A stretch of 9,301 nt of DNA, from NCBI GenBank assembly GCA_964572225.1, contig CAZNFR010000111.1, positions 1 to 9,301 on the forward strand, in the 5' to 3' direction. Numbering within the stretch: the stretch's first letter is position 1; each line of letters opens with the position of its first letter. Below the pieces are notes generated by a model, which searched no databases, was not told the origin of the DNA, and saw only the letters and a list, made by a program, of their open reading frames with translations. This DNA comes from CAZNFR01 sp964572225. GTDB lineage: Bacteria; Bacteroidota; Bacteroidia; Bacteroidales; GCA-2748055. This document shows, piece after piece, positions 1 through 6,631 of this stretch. The position numbers were made by a program, and so were the translations under genes.

Positions 1-1408
1 CAATGATCATATTAAATCCCTTGATGGTATCTTCAATGGTTACCATCACACCCGGTATGCCGGTAAATTGTTCGGCCACATAGAATGGTTGGGAAAGAAA
101 CCTCTGCACCCTTCGTGCTCTGTGAACCACTAGTTTATCTTCTTCCGAGAGTTCATCCATCCCCAGGATGGCAATGATATCCTGCAGTTCGTTGTACCTC
201 TGCAAGAGCTCTTTCACTCTTTGGGCAGTCTGGTAGTGCTCCTTACCTACGATTTCAGGAGAAAGGATCCTTGAAGTGGAATCCAGAGGATCAACCGCCG
301 GATATATGCCCAGAGAGGCAATCTTTCTGGAAAGCACAGTAGTAGCATCCAGGTGTGCAAAAGTGGTGGCCGGTGCCGGGTCGGTCAGGTCATCTGCTGG
401 TACATAAATTGCCTGAACCGACGTAATGGATCCTTTTTTGGTTGAGGTGATCCTTTCTTGCATCAAGCCCATTTCGGTGGCCAGCGTAGGCTGATATCCC
501 ACAGCTGAAGGCATCCGCCCCAAAAGTGCAGAAACCTCTGAGCCTGCCTGGGTAAAGCGGAAAATGTTATCCACAAAGAACAGAATGTCCCTTCCGCCGC
601 TTTCTTCATCCCCATCCCGAAAAGCTTCAGCAATGGTAAGACCCGAAAGGGCAACCGTAGCACGCGCACCGGGAGGCTCATTCATCTGCCCGAACACAAG
701 GGTTGCCTGAGATTCTTTCAGACTTTCCGGGTCGAGCCTGCTAAGGTCCCATCCCCCTGCTTCCATGGATTTAAAAAACTCCTCCCCGTATTTAATAACA
801 CCCGATTCAATCATTTCACGAAGCAGATCGTTCCCTTCACGCGTCCTTTCACCCACTCCTGCAAAAACGGAGAGTCCCGAATACTTCTTGGCAATATTGT
901 TGATGAGCTCCATAATGATCACCGTTTTCCCTACTCCCGCACCCCCGAAGAGCCCGATTTTCCCCCCTTTGGAGTATGGTTCCAAAAGATCAATTACCTT
1001 TATACCGGTAAATAAAACCTCAGTCTCGGTTGAAAGGTCCTCATATTTGGGTGGCTTGTTGTGGATTTCGTAACCATTGCTGTTGTCGAGCTCTCCAATA
1101 CCGTCAATGCTTTTACCGACCACATTCAACAACCTTCCCCTGACCTTGTCGCCCACCGGCATTTTGATCGAAGACCCTGTCGGGTAAACCTTCATTCCCC
1201 TCTGCAATCCGTCGGTGGAATCCATGGCAATTGTCCTTACCGTAAATTCACCGATGTGTTGCTGAATTTCAATGATCAGGGAAGTTCCGTCTTCCCGTTT
1301 TACTTCCAGTGCATCATGGATGCTGGGCAATTCGTTGCCGGTTTTCTCAAAACTAACGTCCACTACCGGACCAATTACCTGAATTATTTCCCCTGTGTTT
1401 TCAGCCAT
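1..1408 (-). CDS. atpD: F1 ATP synthase subunit beta, C-terminal end cut off by the window edge
   Basis: This is the catalytic beta subunit of the F1 sector of F-type ATP synthase, which makes ATP from ADP and phosphate on the cytoplasmic face of the inner membrane. About 469 residues are visible from the ATG at 1406-1408. The frame stays open to the left edge, and roughly 30-40 C-terminal residues are missing compared with the usual length of about 500. The P-loop GGAGVGKT lies at residues 155-162 and is followed by GERTREGND, whose Glu187 corresponds to the catalytic glutamate. Further on are FRFTQAGSEVSALLGRMPSAVGYQP and, at residues 418-424, an exact DELSEED motif, the segment that touches subunit gamma. 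The start MAENTGEIIQVIGPVVDV matches the family. No other ATP synthase gene is visible upstream. A separate atpD(-atpC) unit is common in Bacteroidota, and atpC would be expected beyond position 1. Confidence 0.98.
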   Translation of the reverse strand, partial: MAENTGEIIQVIGPVVDVSFEKTGNELPSIHDALEVKREDGTSLIIEIQQHIGEFTVRTIAMDSTDGLQRGMKVYPTGSSIKMPVGDKVRGRLLNVVGKSIDGIGELDNSNGYEIHNKPPKYEDLSTETEVLFTGIKVIDLLEPYSKGGKIGLFGGAGVGKTVIIMELINNIAKKYSGLSVFAGVGERTREGNDLLREMIESGVIKYGEEFFKSMEAGGWDLSRLDPESLKESQATLVFGQMNEPPGARATVALSGLTIAEAFRDGDEESGGRDILFFVDNIFRFTQAGSEVSALLGRMPSAVGYQPTLATEMGLMQERITSTKKGSITSVQAIYVPADDLTDPAPATTFAHLDATTVLSRKIASLGIYPAVDPLDSTSRILSPEIVGKEHYQTAQRVKELLQRYNELQDIIAILGMDELSEEDKLVVHRARRVQRFLSQPFYVAEQFTGIPGVMVTIEDTIKGFNMII

Positions 1409-1448
1409 GAAGTATTCTGATTTAAGTTTGGTTTGGCAACTGTCTGCA

Positions 1449-1478
1449 CAAATTTACTATTTTATTGAAAAAGAGAAA
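1449..1478 (-). promoter_or_regulatory. Candidate Bacteroidota-type promoter for atpD
   Basis: Read on the minus strand, positions 1456-1449 spell TAAATTTG, an exact match to the Bacteroidota -7 consensus TAnnTTTG. A TTTC at 1478-1475, 18 bases upstream, resembles the -33 element TTTG. Transcription would start near 1442, giving a leader of about 34 nt before the atpD ATG at 1408. No Shine-Dalgarno sequence is obvious in that leader, which is normal for the phylum. The assignment rests on consensus match and position only. Confidence 0.45.
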
Positions 1479-1606
1479 GAAATTTTCCTTTCTCCTCATG
1501 ATCCTTTTTCCAGGCATTCTTCTCTTTGAACGGAAATTTCGCATTTATGTTAATTACTTTTTGGAGAATCGTGAAAAAACAAGCTTATTCACCCTGCATT
1601 TCTTGC

Positions 1607-1614
1607 TATTTTTG
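1607..1614 (+). promoter_or_regulatory. Candidate -7 box for the beta-barrel/cvpA pair
   Basis: Positions 1607-1614 read TATTTTTG, matching the TAnnTTTG consensus exactly. The ATG of the next gene is at 1629, so the leader would be very short, under about 10 nt. I see no good TTTG -33 element about 20 bases upstream, where the sequence is GCTTATTC, and this weakens the call. It is nonetheless the only exact plus-strand -7 match I found close to this start. Confidence 0.3.
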
Positions 1615-1628
1615 AAGCAAAAATCCTC

Positions 1629-2201
1629 ATGATCAGAGCTCTTGCCCTCACAGTTTATTTAAGCATTTCCATCCTCATTTTTCCTTCCCGGGCTTTTTCA
1701 CAACTGGAAAGATGGGGAGGCGGACTCAGTTTTTCTTCCGGAGTGGATTATAACTACGGTGAAACGGGAAATCCCGGGTTTCACGGAAAGGCTTATTTCA
1801 AACTTTTCGAGCGTACCCACCTGGTTCCCACGCTATCTGGCTATATTCCCAGGGAAAGGGGTACGGGCTTCGGACCGAAAATAAAAACTTTTATGTTCCA
1901 GGCAGATGTCGATATGCAATACGGGCTCTTCAGGGAGAATGAACTCAGAATGATGGGATTTGCAGGGGTCAATCTTACCGGACTAATTTCAAAGGTGGAG
2001 GATCCTCTGCTCGGCACCACGGTTGAGGACCAGTCAGGAATTAATCCCGGATTCAATATCGGGGCTACCATCGAAATGATGGTCAATAAAAATTACGATG
2101 CTACGCTTTCGGGTAAGTATATTGCGGGATCATGGGACCAGTTTGTCGTTACCCTTGGAGTCGTTTATCATTTTTATGGACGCCAAAGACGAGGATGGTA
2201 A
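1629..2201 (+). CDS. Hypothetical secreted protein, probable small outer-membrane beta-barrel
   Basis: I do not recognise a named family. The 190-residue product begins with a signal peptide: a hydrophobic stretch over residues 4-18, then SRAFS|Q, so signal peptidase I cleavage is likely after Ser24. The mature part has alternating, glycine- and aromatic-rich segments typical of short beta strands, such as GGGLSFSSGVDYNYG near the N-terminus and FVVTLGVVYHFYG as the last strand. Two longer polar stretches could be loops. This pattern fits an 8-stranded outer-membrane barrel of the OMP_b-brl type, but that is inference from composition. No lipobox cysteine is present. The gene ends with tandem stops (TAATAA) and is 30 bp upstream of the cvpA-like gene on the same strand, so the two are probably co-transcribed. 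An upstream region divergent from atpD carries a possible promoter. Confidence 0.8.
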   Translation: MIRALALTVYLSISILIFPSRAFSQLERWGGGLSFSSGVDYNYGETGNPGFHGKAYFKLFERTHLVPTLSGYIPRERGTGFGPKIKTFMFQADVDMQYGLFRENELRMMGFAGVNLTGLISKVEDPLLGTTVEDQSGINPGFNIGATIEMMVNKNYDATLSGKYIAGSWDQFVVTLGVVYHFYGRQRRGW

Positions 2202-2231
2202 TAAAAGACCCCAAAAATCTGTTTTTTAGTC

Positions 2232-2801
2232 ATGAACTACTTAGATCTGTTTCTCGCTATCCCCCTGATATGGGCAGCCTACAAAGGCTTTAGCAAAGGA
2301 CTGGTATTTTCGGCAGCATCCCTGCTGGCACTTATTCTTGGGATTTATGGTGCCATTCATTTTTCCTGGGTTGCCGAGATAAGTATACAGCAATGGTTTG
2401 ATATGGATCCCAGGTATTTACCTTTCGCTGCCTTTACTCTGACATTCTTGATTATCGTGATCCTTATCCACCTCATCTCATTTGTTATAGATAAGCTTAT
2501 CAGGGCAGTGGCGTTGGGTTTTGTAAACCGGTTGGGGGGATTACTTTTCAACACCCTAAAAGTTGCCTTCATTTTAAGTGTCCTGATCAGTATGGTCGAC
2601 TACCTGGGAAGCATGCACAGTTTTATTCCCGAGGAACAAAAGGAGAGATCACTGCTCTACAAACCCCTTTCAGCTTTCGCTCCGGCAGTCTTCCCTTACC
2701 TTCGGATAGAGGAGTTGGAAAAAAGATACGAAGACTGGAATCCCCAAACCAAAGAGGTGGCTTATGATCCGATTGATTCTTCATCGGGCCTTTCCCGGTG
2801 A
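2232..2801 (+). CDS. CvpA family inner-membrane protein
   Basis: The 189-residue product matches the CvpA (colicin V production) family in length and layout. Residues 1-24 hold the family's opening pattern (MNYLDLFLAIPLIWAAYKGFSKGL), with a first membrane segment, then a conserved Gly/Lys-rich turn. Further hydrophobic segments lie at about 25-43, 62-88 and 102-122. The conserved FVNRLGGLLFNTLK stretch at 97-110 precedes the last one. The C-terminal tail from about residue 125 is polar and probably cytoplasmic. CvpA relatives influence envelope homeostasis in Proteobacteria, but the molecular activity is unsettled and its role in Bacteroidota is not known to me. It follows the beta-barrel gene by 30 bp. 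Its last 40 bp overlap, in the opposite direction, the end of the O-antigen ligase gene. Confidence 0.9.
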   Translation: MNYLDLFLAIPLIWAAYKGFSKGLVFSAASLLALILGIYGAIHFSWVAEISIQQWFDMDPRYLPFAAFTLTFLIIVILIHLISFVIDKLIRAVALGFVNRLGGLLFNTLKVAFILSVLISMVDYLGSMHSFIPEEQKERSLLYKPLSAFAPAVFPYLRIEELEKRYEDWNPQTKEVAYDPIDSSSGLSR

Positions 2802-4228
2802 AAGATATCCAGGGCTACCAGGGCTGCAGTAAATCCCCAAACCAGGGCTGAAGCCTTGTCCGTATCCAGAAAATTGTTTAAAATACCATGTGTCCAATAG
2901 GTGACCAGTCCCAGAAGCAGTCCCAGGGAAAGAAATTTAACCTGTTTTGAGCTAGCATTGTAATAAACCCTTAACCCTGTCGAAATGGTGACAAAAACAA
3001 TAATAAGAATGGATAACATCCCGATCACCCCCGATTCTGAAAGCGGACCCAGGTATTCGGAATGGGCATTTCCCCGGTTCCCGGTGTTGGTACTGATAAT
3101 GGTTTTTTCATGTGAAACCTGGAATGGGGCGTATTGAAACATATACGTTCCCGGCCCCCATCCGAAAAAAGGCTTTTCTTCCCACATTCTAAGAGCACTG
3201 TTCCAACGGTTGATTCTTTCCAGGTTGGAAGCATCGGTCCGAACATTGGAAATGGACTGCACATGCTCGGTAAATTCACCCGAAGAATCCTGGGTATTCT
3301 GCTCCAGCCTCATCATTATGCTTGTCCAGGAAGAGATTACCACCGCTGCAACCAGAAGGGTAGCCATGATAAGTAGTTTTACATTGAACTTCAACAGAAT
3401 GACGATAAGCACTCCCGCAATAAGGATAAGACTTACCCAGGCAGCGCGGGTGTAGGAAAACAAGGTGGCGATAAACAAAAGTGCGATTACTCCAAGTATG
3501 ATCATTTTCTTTTGCAGGCTAAGTCCGCGATAACTGTAAAACACCCCGGCTATGGCAGGAATCAGAAGGGCCAGAACAGCACCATAGGAGGTATGGTCGT
3601 TGTAAAAGGGCTTTACCACCCAGTGGGATGCCTGCTGATCGTCTAGTCCGTACCCCATATGTTTGACGAGAACATAAAAAATAACAAAAACAAAGGGAAT
3701 AAGGTATGCCCATACATATTGCCTTATCCTTTCCGGATTCCGGAATACCTCGGCTGCCAGCAGGTAAAAAGTAGTTATGAACCATATTCTTGCCACCAAA
3801 AATTTGAAGGAAACCAGGGGCATGGTTGAAGTTATCGAAGTGATAACGATCCAGGCTATGTTGAAAAAAATGGACAGAGTAACCGGGTGCCTTAAGATTC
3901 GGCCATCCATTCTGCTGCCCCAGAGATATTTGAGGAAAACCAGCAACATGATACCCGCCAGGAGCGGTTCGGTGGGAATATAGAGATCAATGCCTGCGTC
4001 CTTCCCGATAAAATTCGAAAGTGGAATGGAAATGGGCACAAAAAAGACGATCAACAAAAGAGTGCGGTCGAGCGAGGTGAAAACCAGGGCAAGCACTATG
4101 ATGAAAACCGGAAGGACCGGCAAATAAAATATCTCCTTGTAAAGCAGATAGCTGTTCAGCAGAACAAATGCCAGTCCTGCAAAATAGTAAGCAATCAGGG
4201 ATTTTCTCTCTGCTTTGAAGAGTTGCAT
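2762..4228 (-). CDS. O-antigen ligase/polymerase (WaaL/Wzy, Wzy_C) family membrane protein
   Basis: This 488-residue, very hydrophobic protein has about 11-12 membrane segments interrupted by one long hydrophilic region (about residues 302-400), the large periplasmic loop of the O-antigen ligase/polymerase superfamily. Family landmarks are FSYTRAAWV at 257-265, with Arg261 where the family has its conserved S/T-R-A/G motif. LERINRWNSALRMWEEKPFFGWGPGTY lies at 336-362, and GNAHSEYLGPLSESG at 386-400 carries the conserved loop histidine His389. Such proteins either polymerise lipid-linked O units or capsule repeats, or transfer glycan to lipid A core or protein; sequence alone does not separate these. 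The start codon overlaps the stop of the wzz-like gene by one base (TAATG), implying translational coupling. A chain-length regulator as partner makes a Wzy-type polymerase at least as likely as a ligase. The last 40 bp overlap the cvpA-like gene. Confidence 0.9.
   Translation of the reverse strand: MQLFKAERKSLIAYYFAGLAFVLLNSYLLYKEIFYLPVLPVFIIVLALVFTSLDRTLLLIVFFVPISIPLSNFIGKDAGIDLYIPTEPLLAGIMLLVFLKYLWGSRMDGRILRHPVTLSIFFNIAWIVITSITSTMPLVSFKFLVARIWFITTFYLLAAEVFRNPERIRQYVWAYLIPFVFVIFYVLVKHMGYGLDDQQASHWVVKPFYNDHTSYGAVLALLIPAIAGVFYSYRGLSLQKKMIILGVIALLFIATLFSYTRAAWVSLILIAGVLIVILLKFNVKLLIMATLLVAAVVISSWTSIMMRLEQNTQDSSGEFTEHVQSISNVRTDASNLERINRWNSALRMWEEKPFFGWGPGTYMFQYAPFQVSHEKTIISTNTGNRGNAHSEYLGPLSESGVIGMLSILIIVFVTISTGLRVYYNASSKQVKFLSLGLLLGLVTYWTHGILNNFLDTDKASALVWGFTAALVALDIFHRERPDEESIGS
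2780..2802. terminator. Hairpin in the overlap of two convergent genes, possible transcription end
   Basis: Positions 2780-2788 (TTCATCGGG) can pair with 2794-2802 (CCCGGTGAA) around a 5-base loop. This gives 9 pairs with a single T/G wobble in plus-strand RNA. In minus-strand RNA the same position is a C/A mismatch. The hairpin includes the cvpA-like stop codon (2799-2801) and lies inside the last codons of the convergent ligase gene. No T-run follows on either strand, so it is not a classic rho-independent terminator. A role in ending transcription or protecting the 3' end is only a suggestion. Confidence 0.3.
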
Positions 4229-5247
4229 TATGCAGCTACTTTTTTAGATACGTTGTCTCTGATAATCAAAAGTATAAGGCCCATCAAAAAGGCGGCAAGG
4301 GTTGAGATGATCACGATGATGGATTTCTTAGGATAGGCTTTCTTTTCGGCTGGATAAGCACGATCGACTGTAAATTTGTGAGGAAGGGTCTGGGTAGCCT
4401 CTATCCTGGCCTCTGCAAGCCTTTTATCCAGTTCGGCTGATCTCGCATTGGTCAGGTAGATCATATCCCTCAGAAGGGTATACTCGGTCTGATGATCGGT
4501 TATCATATTCACTTTTTCTTCAAGAATGGATTCGGCCCGGTCGTTATTTTCTACCAATGCATTGGCATACCCTTCGTTGTACCTTTCCAGTTGCGAAACA
4601 ATATGATTGATACCCAAATCCCGGTAAAATTCTATTTCCTCCTTTAGTGAGTCTATCGTATTTTCTACATCCTGTTTTTCAAATTTCATAATCTCGTATG
4701 CCTCAACAGCCCTTTCCCTCATCATGGTAACATAAACCGTATCCACCATATCGCTTATGAAATTGGCGATATCGGCCGACATTTGGGGATCAGCATCCAT
4801 TACTTCAATAACCACTGAAAGGTAACGGGTTATGCGAAAACTAACGTTAGATTCGTAAGCAGCATACAACTCTGTCATGGGATATTCGCTATTGCGATCG
4901 ATCTCATAGTGGTCCATAAGATCAAATTTTTCTATCACCCGGTCGCGGATGCGGGAAGAATGAAGTACCTGCATAAGTTGTTCCGACTGTTCCTCCATTC
5001 CAATCTGATACATCCTTGAAGTCGGATTGGTCTGTCCAAGCAGGCTTCTGGATATGGATGCATCTGCGGTTGGAAACATTACTACGGAGGAACGAAATTT
5101 TTCGGTGATCATAAATGAGGCAATGGTGGAGGCAATGGCGGCAATAATGGTGATTATTGCCAGGGGAATTCTTTTATTCCAGGTAAAGATCAGCAGATCG
5201 GAGGAGCTAAAATCATAGCTCAGCTTTTTTTTGGTTTCTGTTGCCAT
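4228..5247 (-). CDS. Wzz-like polysaccharide co-polymerase (chain-length determinant)
   Basis: The 339-residue protein has the Wzz/PCP layout. A short cytoplasmic N-terminus is followed by TM1 at about residues 28-47 and then FRSSVVMFPT, the family's post-TM1 strand. A periplasmic domain with long, charged, coiled-coil-prone helices spans about 165-290. A Pro-containing stretch (AYPAEKKAYPKKS) precedes TM2 at about 310-329 and a short basic tail. No tyrosine-kinase (BY-kinase) domain follows TM2, so this is the kinase-free type. Wzz proteins set the modal length of polymers made by Wzy, matching the membrane protein gene that starts on this gene's own stop codon. The ATG at 5245-5247 lies only 11 bp after the tyrS stop, so the gene is probably read from the tyrS transcript. 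I cannot say whether O antigen, capsule or exopolysaccharide is the product. Confidence 0.92.
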   Translation of the reverse strand: MATETKKKLSYDFSSSDLLIFTWNKRIPLAIITIIAAIASTIASFMITEKFRSSVVMFPTADASISRSLLGQTNPTSRMYQIGMEEQSEQLMQVLHSSRIRDRVIEKFDLMDHYEIDRNSEYPMTELYAAYESNVSFRITRYLSVVIEVMDADPQMSADIANFISDMVDTVYVTMMRERAVEAYEIMKFEKQDVENTIDSLKEEIEFYRDLGINHIVSQLERYNEGYANALVENNDRAESILEEKVNMITDHQTEYTLLRDMIYLTNARSAELDKRLAEARIEATQTLPHKFTVDRAYPAEKKAYPKKSIIVIISTLAAFLMGLILLIIRDNVSKKVAA

Positions 5248-5258
5248 AAATGCGTAGT

Positions 5259-6548
5259 TTATTTTTTAGCAATTACAAGAAAGTAATTTTTTTTTCCTTT
5301 TTGAACCAGAATGTACTTATCGTTAAGAAATTGTTCTCTGGTTATGAGCATGTTTTCATCGCTTACCTTTTCTTTATTGAGGCTGAGTCCACCCCCTTTG
5401 ACCAGTCTCCTTAACTCCCCTTTGGAGGAAAAGACCCCGGTAGTATCGACCAGGAAATCCTGAAGGCTTTCCTCAATATCGGGCCCGGGCGCTTCGAAAG
5501 TGGGTACACCTTCAAATACGGAGAGAAAAGTATCTTCCCTGATTTTCTTCAGGGACTCGGTGGTGGATTTTCCAAAGAGTATTTCGGAAGCATCAACAGC
5601 AGCCTCGTATTCTTCCCTGCCATGAACCATTATGGTAACCTCTTCGGCAAGTTTTTTCTGAAGCGCCCTCAGATGAGGGAATTCCTTTTGTTCGTTAAAC
5701 AGGTCAATAATCTCCTGTTGGGATAATAGGGTAAATATCTTAATGTATTTTTCTGCATCTTCATCGGAAACATTTAACCAGAATTGGTAGAATTTATAGG
5801 GTGAGGTTCGTGCCGGATCCAGCCAGACATTTCCCTCTTCCGTTTTTCCGAATTTTCCCCCGTCCGATTTGGTGATCAGGGGGCAGGTTAGTGCATAGGC
5901 TTCCCCTCCTTCAATTCGGCGGATCAGCTCCGTTCCGGTAACGATGTTGCCCCACTGATCCGAACCCCCCATCTGGAGTTTACAGTTCAGCCTTTTATAG
6001 AGATGAAGAAAATCATATCCCTGAACGAGCTGGTAGGTAAATTCCGTAAAAGACATACCCGATTTTGAATCGGCCGATAAGCGCTTTTTTACTGAGTCCT
6101 TCGCCATCATATAGTTCACGGTGATATGCTTCCCCACATCGCGGATGAAAGACAAAAAACTAAAATCTTTCATCCAGTCATAATTATTCACCAAAAGCGC
6201 ACAATTGTCATCGGGAGTGGTAAAATCCAGGAATAGTTCCAGTTGTTTCCGGATGCATTCCTGATTGTGCCTGAGGGTTTCTTCATCCAACAGGTTTCTT
6301 TCCTGGGATTTACCGGAAGGATCCCCAATCATTCCGGTGGCACCCCCAATGAGGGCAATGGGCTTGTGTCCGGACTGCTGGAAATGCCTGAGCATCATAA
6401 TTCCCACCAGGTGTCCGATGTGAAGAGAATCGGCTGTAGGGTCGATTCCCACGTAGGCAGATATCATTCCCTTTTCAAGTTCCTGCTCAATGCCCGGAGT
6501 CATGTCATGGAGCATTCCCCTCCATCGTAGTTCATCAACAAAATTCAT
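5259..6548 (-). CDS. tyrS: Tyrosyl-tRNA synthetase, class I
   Basis: Cytoplasmic enzyme that charges tRNA-Tyr with tyrosine using ATP. With the start chosen here it has 429 residues, normal for bacterial TyrRS. The Rossmann domain carries HIGH at 43-46 (in SLHIGHL), the tyrosine-pocket motifs YQLVQGYDF (172-180) and GGSDQWGN (194-201), and the KMSKS-equivalent KFGKT at 232-236. An S4-like tRNA-binding domain occupies about residues 350-429. The frame stays open 14 codons further upstream to an ATG at 6588-6590. I prefer the ATG at 6546-6548 because MNFVDELRWRGM is where the family begins, and the extra stretch is FY/aromatic-rich and would contain a -7 promoter box. The phosphatase gene ends 83 bp upstream, and the wzz-like gene begins 11 bp downstream. 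Confidence 0.97.
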   Translation of the reverse strand: MNFVDELRWRGMLHDMTPGIEQELEKGMISAYVGIDPTADSLHIGHLVGIMMLRHFQQSGHKPIALIGGATGMIGDPSGKSQERNLLDEETLRHNQECIRKQLELFLDFTTPDDNCALLVNNYDWMKDFSFLSFIRDVGKHITVNYMMAKDSVKKRLSADSKSGMSFTEFTYQLVQGYDFLHLYKRLNCKLQMGGSDQWGNIVTGTELIRRIEGGEAYALTCPLITKSDGGKFGKTEEGNVWLDPARTSPYKFYQFWLNVSDEDAEKYIKIFTLLSQQEIIDLFNEQKEFPHLRALQKKLAEEVTIMVHGREEYEAAVDASEILFGKSTTESLKKIREDTFLSVFEGVPTFEAPGPDIEESLQDFLVDTTGVFSSKGELRRLVKGGGLSLNKEKVSDENMLITREQFLNDKYILVQKGKKNYFLVIAKK

Positions 6549-6564
6549 TACCGAAAAATTTTTC

Positions 6565-6572
6565 CAAATATA
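6565..6572 (-). promoter_or_regulatory. Candidate -7 box for tyrS
   Basis: Read on the minus strand, 6572-6565 is TATATTTG, an exact match to TAnnTTTG. It lies 16 bases before the preferred tyrS ATG. Between box and start lies a perfect 12-bp palindrome, GAAAAATTTTTC (6553-6564), which would cover the transcription start. No clear TTTG -33 element is seen about 20 bases upstream. The box supports the shorter tyrS start, and an independent promoter for tyrS-wzz-ligase. Confidence 0.4.
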
Positions 6573-6631
6573 GTAAAAAAACACTGGCATCGTTGATTTG
6601 GATCAGCAGACAGGAGGGTGCGTTTTCAGCC

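Noticed and set aside
463..681. Minus-strand frame of 72 codons
   Set aside because: It is another reading frame of atpD, whose own frame gives perfect ATP synthase beta motifs across the same bases.
765..1420. Two plus-strand open frames (765-1073 and 1061-1420)
   Set aside because: They lie antisense to the strongly conserved atpD coding sequence, and their translations show no family features.
2202..2231. AAAAATCTGTTTTTT between the beta-barrel and cvpA-like genes as a terminator
   Set aside because: The stem is only five A-T pairs with a 5-base loop, too weak to call, and the gene spacing suggests an operon.
3025..3983. Several 68-88-codon frames on both strands
   Set aside because: All are alternative frames inside the O-antigen ligase-like gene, with no start context or recognisable product.
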